DNA of 64,000 nucleotides. It comes from Nocardioidaceae bacterium (GTDB lineage Bacteria > Actinomycetota > Actinomycetes > Propionibacteriales > Nocardioidaceae). A program made the position numbers and the translations under genes. Shown here piece by piece: positions 61,578-64,000 of this stretch. The first letter of the stretch is position 1, and every line of letters starts with the position of its first letter. The notes under the pieces are model-generated. The model saw only the letters and a program-made list of their open reading frames with translations. It made no database searches and was not told the origin of the DNA. The stretch is taken from NCBI GenBank assembly GCA_018672315.1, contig CP076053.1:2715827-2779826 (forward strand). The letters run 5' to 3'.

Positions 61578-64000
61578 CACTCGACCCTTGGTACGAAGCC
61601 CGACGCCACATGGTCGAGGCTGTCCGGCTCGACCTGACGGGAACCTCGGATGAGGTCCTCGCTGAGGACCCGCTCGAGCGATTCGTCGTCGGGATCCTCC
61701 ACCCTCGCGTGGCGGACGGTTCGTCGGAGCCGATCGAGGTGGCCGACGACGCCGCCGACAACGATGCAGGCACACAACCCGACGCGGCGTACGACCCGGC
61801 CGTCTCGTTCGCACACCTGAGGTACCCCTCGTCGATGGGGCTGACCGTCGGCCTGAGCGAGGCGGCGCGGCACTTGAACGTCGAGGTGAGCGCCGACCGG
61901 TACGAGCGCTCGGAAGCCGGCAGGGACTGGGCGGTGGTAGCGGCGCGCCGCGTCGTCCGGGTCGACCTGGAGGACGTGCCGAAGGAGGGCTGGGAGGTAA
62001 CGGACGGACTCCTGCTCCGGGTCGTTTCGCGACGCGCACGTCAGGGCACTCGAAGCGTGACGCTGGTGATCGTGAACACGCAGCCCCGTCCCGACAAGGG
62101 ACGATCGGACGCCCAGTGCTGGTTCCGTCCTCGCATCAGCGTGCGCGCGACCGAGGGTGAGTTCGTCGACCGTGGGGGCCGAGCCTCGGTGGGTGGCGAG
62201 AAGGACCTTGAGACCAACGACCTGCTCTACCGGCGGCAGCGCAACGTGGCGGTCGGTCACGGAGTCTCGGTGACATGGAACGACGGGACCGTCATCGACG
62301 AGGTCAGCACGACGTTCTTCCCCGAGCACGACCTGCAGCTGGCGGACGCCTCGCGTGACGACGTACCCCCACTCGACATGGCCGCCCTCGCTGCCGGAGA
62401 CCTCGGGGCGGCTCACGCCTTGATTGCCGCGTACGCGAAGTGGATCGACGAACTTGATGACGGGCTCGCGGACCTCTCGTCGGAGCAGATGACCACGCTC
62501 GATCGCCACAAGTCGGACGCCCTCATCGCGCTGGAGCGGATGAAGCGGGGTCTGGCGTTGGTCGAAGAGGGAGTGGCGGCCACTGCGTTCTCGGCGATGA
62601 ACTCCGTCATGCGCGAGCAGCGCAGGCGCCAGGAGATGATTCGAAAGAATCTCGACCAGGCTCCTGAGGACGTCACGGCGGAGTGGCGGCCGTTCCAGTT
62701 GGCGTTCGTCCTGATGAACCTCGAAGGCTTGCTCGATCCGGCCTCAGACGAGCGAGACCTCGCTGACGTCCTGTGGTTCCCCACGGGCGGTGGAAAGACC
62801 GAGGCCTACCTGGGTCTGATCTCTTTCAGCCTCGTTCTGCGGCGTCTTCGAGCCGAGAGCGTGGCCGCGGGCGCCGGTGTCGGCGTCATCATGCGGTACA
62901 CCCTGCGCTTGTTGACCCTGCAGCAGTTCGAGCGAGCCGCCGGCCTCATCTGTTCGCTCGAGGACTGGCGCCTTCAGCAGGACCGCGAGATGGCTCCGTT
63001 CTCGATCGGGCTCTGGGTCGGCCAAGGCGCGACCCCGAACAACATCAAGAACGCAGCGTCCGCCCTCCGCAAGCGCCAGAACGACCAGCATCCCGGTGAG
63101 GACGGCGACCCCGTCCAGCTTCTGCGCTGCCCGTGGTGCGGGCACGAGCTGACACCGCACGACTACGAGGCCGACAAACTAGCGGACGAGCTGCGGGTCA
63201 GGTGCCCTCGGTCGACGTGCCGCTATTTCGGACGCGAGGGACTCCCCGTCCACCTCATCGACAGCGACGTCTACCGGGAGCGACCGTCTTTGGTGATCGG
63301 CACGGTGGACAAGTTCGCGATGCTGGCCTGGAATGAGGACAGCGGACGCATCCTGGGAGTCGGATCGTCGGCTCCGCCGGACCTCATCGTCCAGGACGAG
63401 CTGCACCTCATCGCAGGCCCTCTGGGCACGCTCGTCGGCCTCTACGAGACGGGCATCGACTACCTGGCCACCGACCGTGGGTCCGGCGTCCGACCGAAAC
63501 TGGTCGCTTCCACCGCCACGATCCGCAGGGCGCGCGAACAGGTCAAGGCGGTCTTCGATCGCGACGCGCGTCAGTTCCCTCCGCCCGGTCTGGACGCCGG
63601 CGACTCGTTCTTCGCGGTCGATGCTTCCGCCGAGGTGAAGGGCACCAGGAAGTACGTCGGCCTGATGGCGCCGAGCACGAGTCACGCCACGCTGCTGGTC
63701 CGCACGTACGCCGCGCTGCTTCAGGGTGCAGCGGACCTCGACGCGTCGGACGAGGTGAAGGACGCCTACTGGACCCTGCTGGGCTACTTCAACAGTCTCC
63801 GTGTGCTCGGCGCGGCCTACATTCAGTCGATCGACGACGTCGTCGACAGGATCAAGGTGGTGGCCCGGCGCTCCGGCTCGACTCCGCGCCCGATCAGCGA
63901 TCCGCGTGAGTTGACTTCGCGCAAGCAGGCCAGCGAGATCCCGGAGGAGCTTGCGGCCCTCGAGACCGCCATGACCGACGACGACTGCCCCGACGTCGTC
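61574..64000 (+). CDS. drmA: DrmA-type SF2 helicase (3' end beyond window)
   Basis: 809 residues are present; no stop before the window ends, and DrmA proteins are longer. Recognised by WRPFQLAFVLMNLEGL and then the P-loop VLWFPTGGGKTEAYLGL (about residue 400), a four-Cys zinc site (CPWCGHEL and CPRSTC, about 519-545), LIVQDELHLIAGPLGTLVGLYE (DEAH-like DELH, about 607) and LVASTATIRRA. These are hallmarks of the DISARM helicase DrmA. The N-terminal 390 residues are acidic and mixed. DISARM DrmA acts with DrmB on incoming DNA; drmB and drmC would be expected just downstream. Confidence 0.85.
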   Translation, partial: MTLDPWYEARRHMVEAVRLDLTGTSDEVLAEDPLERFVVGILHPRVADGSSEPIEVADDAADNDAGTQPDAAYDPAVSFAHLRYPSSMGLTVGLSEAARHLNVEVSADRYERSEAGRDWAVVAARRVVRVDLEDVPKEGWEVTDGLLLRVVSRRARQGTRSVTLVIVNTQPRPDKGRSDAQCWFRPRISVRATEGEFVDRGGRASVGGEKDLETNDLLYRRQRNVAVGHGVSVTWNDGTVIDEVSTTFFPEHDLQLADASRDDVPPLDMAALAAGDLGAAHALIAAYAKWIDELDDGLADLSSEQMTTLDRHKSDALIALERMKRGLALVEEGVAATAFSAMNSVMREQRRRQEMIRKNLDQAPEDVTAEWRPFQLAFVLMNLEGLLDPASDERDLADVLWFPTGGGKTEAYLGLISFSLVLRRLRAESVAAGAGVGVIMRYTLRLLTLQQFERAAGLICSLEDWRLQQDREMAPFSIGLWVGQGATPNNIKNAASALRKRQNDQHPGEDGDPVQLLRCPWCGHELTPHDYEADKLADELRVRCPRSTCRYFGREGLPVHLIDSDVYRERPSLVIGTVDKFAMLAWNEDSGRILGVGSSAPPDLIVQDELHLIAGPLGTLVGLYETGIDYLATDRGSGVRPKLVASTATIRRAREQVKAVFDRDARQFPPPGLDAGDSFFAVDASAEVKGTRKYVGLMAPSTSHATLLVRTYAALLQGAADLDASDEVKDAYWTLLGYFNSLRVLGAAYIQSIDDVVDRIKVVARRSGSTPRPISDPRELTSRKQASEIPEELAALETAMTDDDCPDVV

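Noticed and set aside
52224-64000. Firm assignment to DISARM class 1 or 2
   Set aside because: drmB and drmC are not visible, there is no drmD or recognised drmE, and two extra large proteins are present. Called DISARM-like only.
1-64000. tRNA genes, rRNA, integrase or transposase near the island
   Set aside because: None found by reading gaps of all sizes; the island's mode of entry stays unknown.

Overview
The window is about 70% GC actinobacterial DNA. Dense genes, many GTG starts, frequent 4-bp start/stop overlaps (ATGA, GTGA), many leaderless-type promoters, an actinobacterial LexA box and a dispersed intergenic repeat (GGTTGAGGAGC...GTCTCGAAACC) all fit a Nocardioidaceae-type genome (Nocardioides, Aeromicrobium, Marmoricola). 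This is inference; there is no rRNA or other taxonomic marker. No rRNA, tRNA, CRISPR array, transposase or integrase was seen.

Layout. 1-2900: 3' end of hen1 and the full pnkp, a bacterial RNA-repair pair. 2958-9462: a transmembrane Ser/Thr kinase, a secreted alpha/beta hydrolase, an SOS-boxed DUF222/HNH protein, an Rv2629-like protein, CsbD and an SRPBCC protein. 9531-12590: three glycosyltransferases. 12659-14438: two near-identical NarL-type regulators around a small gene. 14501-16078: secreted lysyl-oxidase-like protein. 16211-21688: a minus-strand membrane operon (5-TM protein plus a 924-aa xxxLxxG-repeat surface protein), then tetR and a SEC-C protein. 22074-24059: secreted 5'-nucleotidase-like protein. 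24213-27456: acyl-CoA dehydrogenase-like, PIG-L deacetylase/methyltransferase fusion and GT2. 27414-34568: tetR diverging from a fully coupled carotenoid operon (SDR, SRPBCC, crtE, crtI, a crtB-idi fusion, two lycopene cyclase subunits).

34677-38182: a DUF1540 protein, then a zinc-starvation locus with seven cysteine-poor ribosomal protein paralogues (L31, L32, S18, L36, L28, L33, S14) and a CobW/MRF-like protein. It is headed by two Zur-like palindromes from which a small Cys-rich gene diverges. 38262-49811: an SRPBCC-thiolase-crotonase triple fusion, SRPBCC, Fic, a secreted protein, a frameshifted membrane-anchored gene, a class A PBP with PASTA, a quinone oxidoreductase and MarR. 50045-51211: a RuvB-like AAA+ protein with a degraded P-loop.

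51904-64000 (runs off the window): the most interesting region, a compositionally distinct defence island. It holds a small HTH-like gene, Vsr endonuclease, two tandem 5mC methyltransferases, a 1589-aa GHKL-ATPase/SF2-helicase fusion, a compact UvrD-like helicase and a DrmA-type helicase. The last three overlap head to tail. The set resembles DISARM (DrmA plus 5mC methylation) but with a different effector side, and may be an undescribed DISARM-like system. drmB and drmC, if present, lie beyond base 64000.
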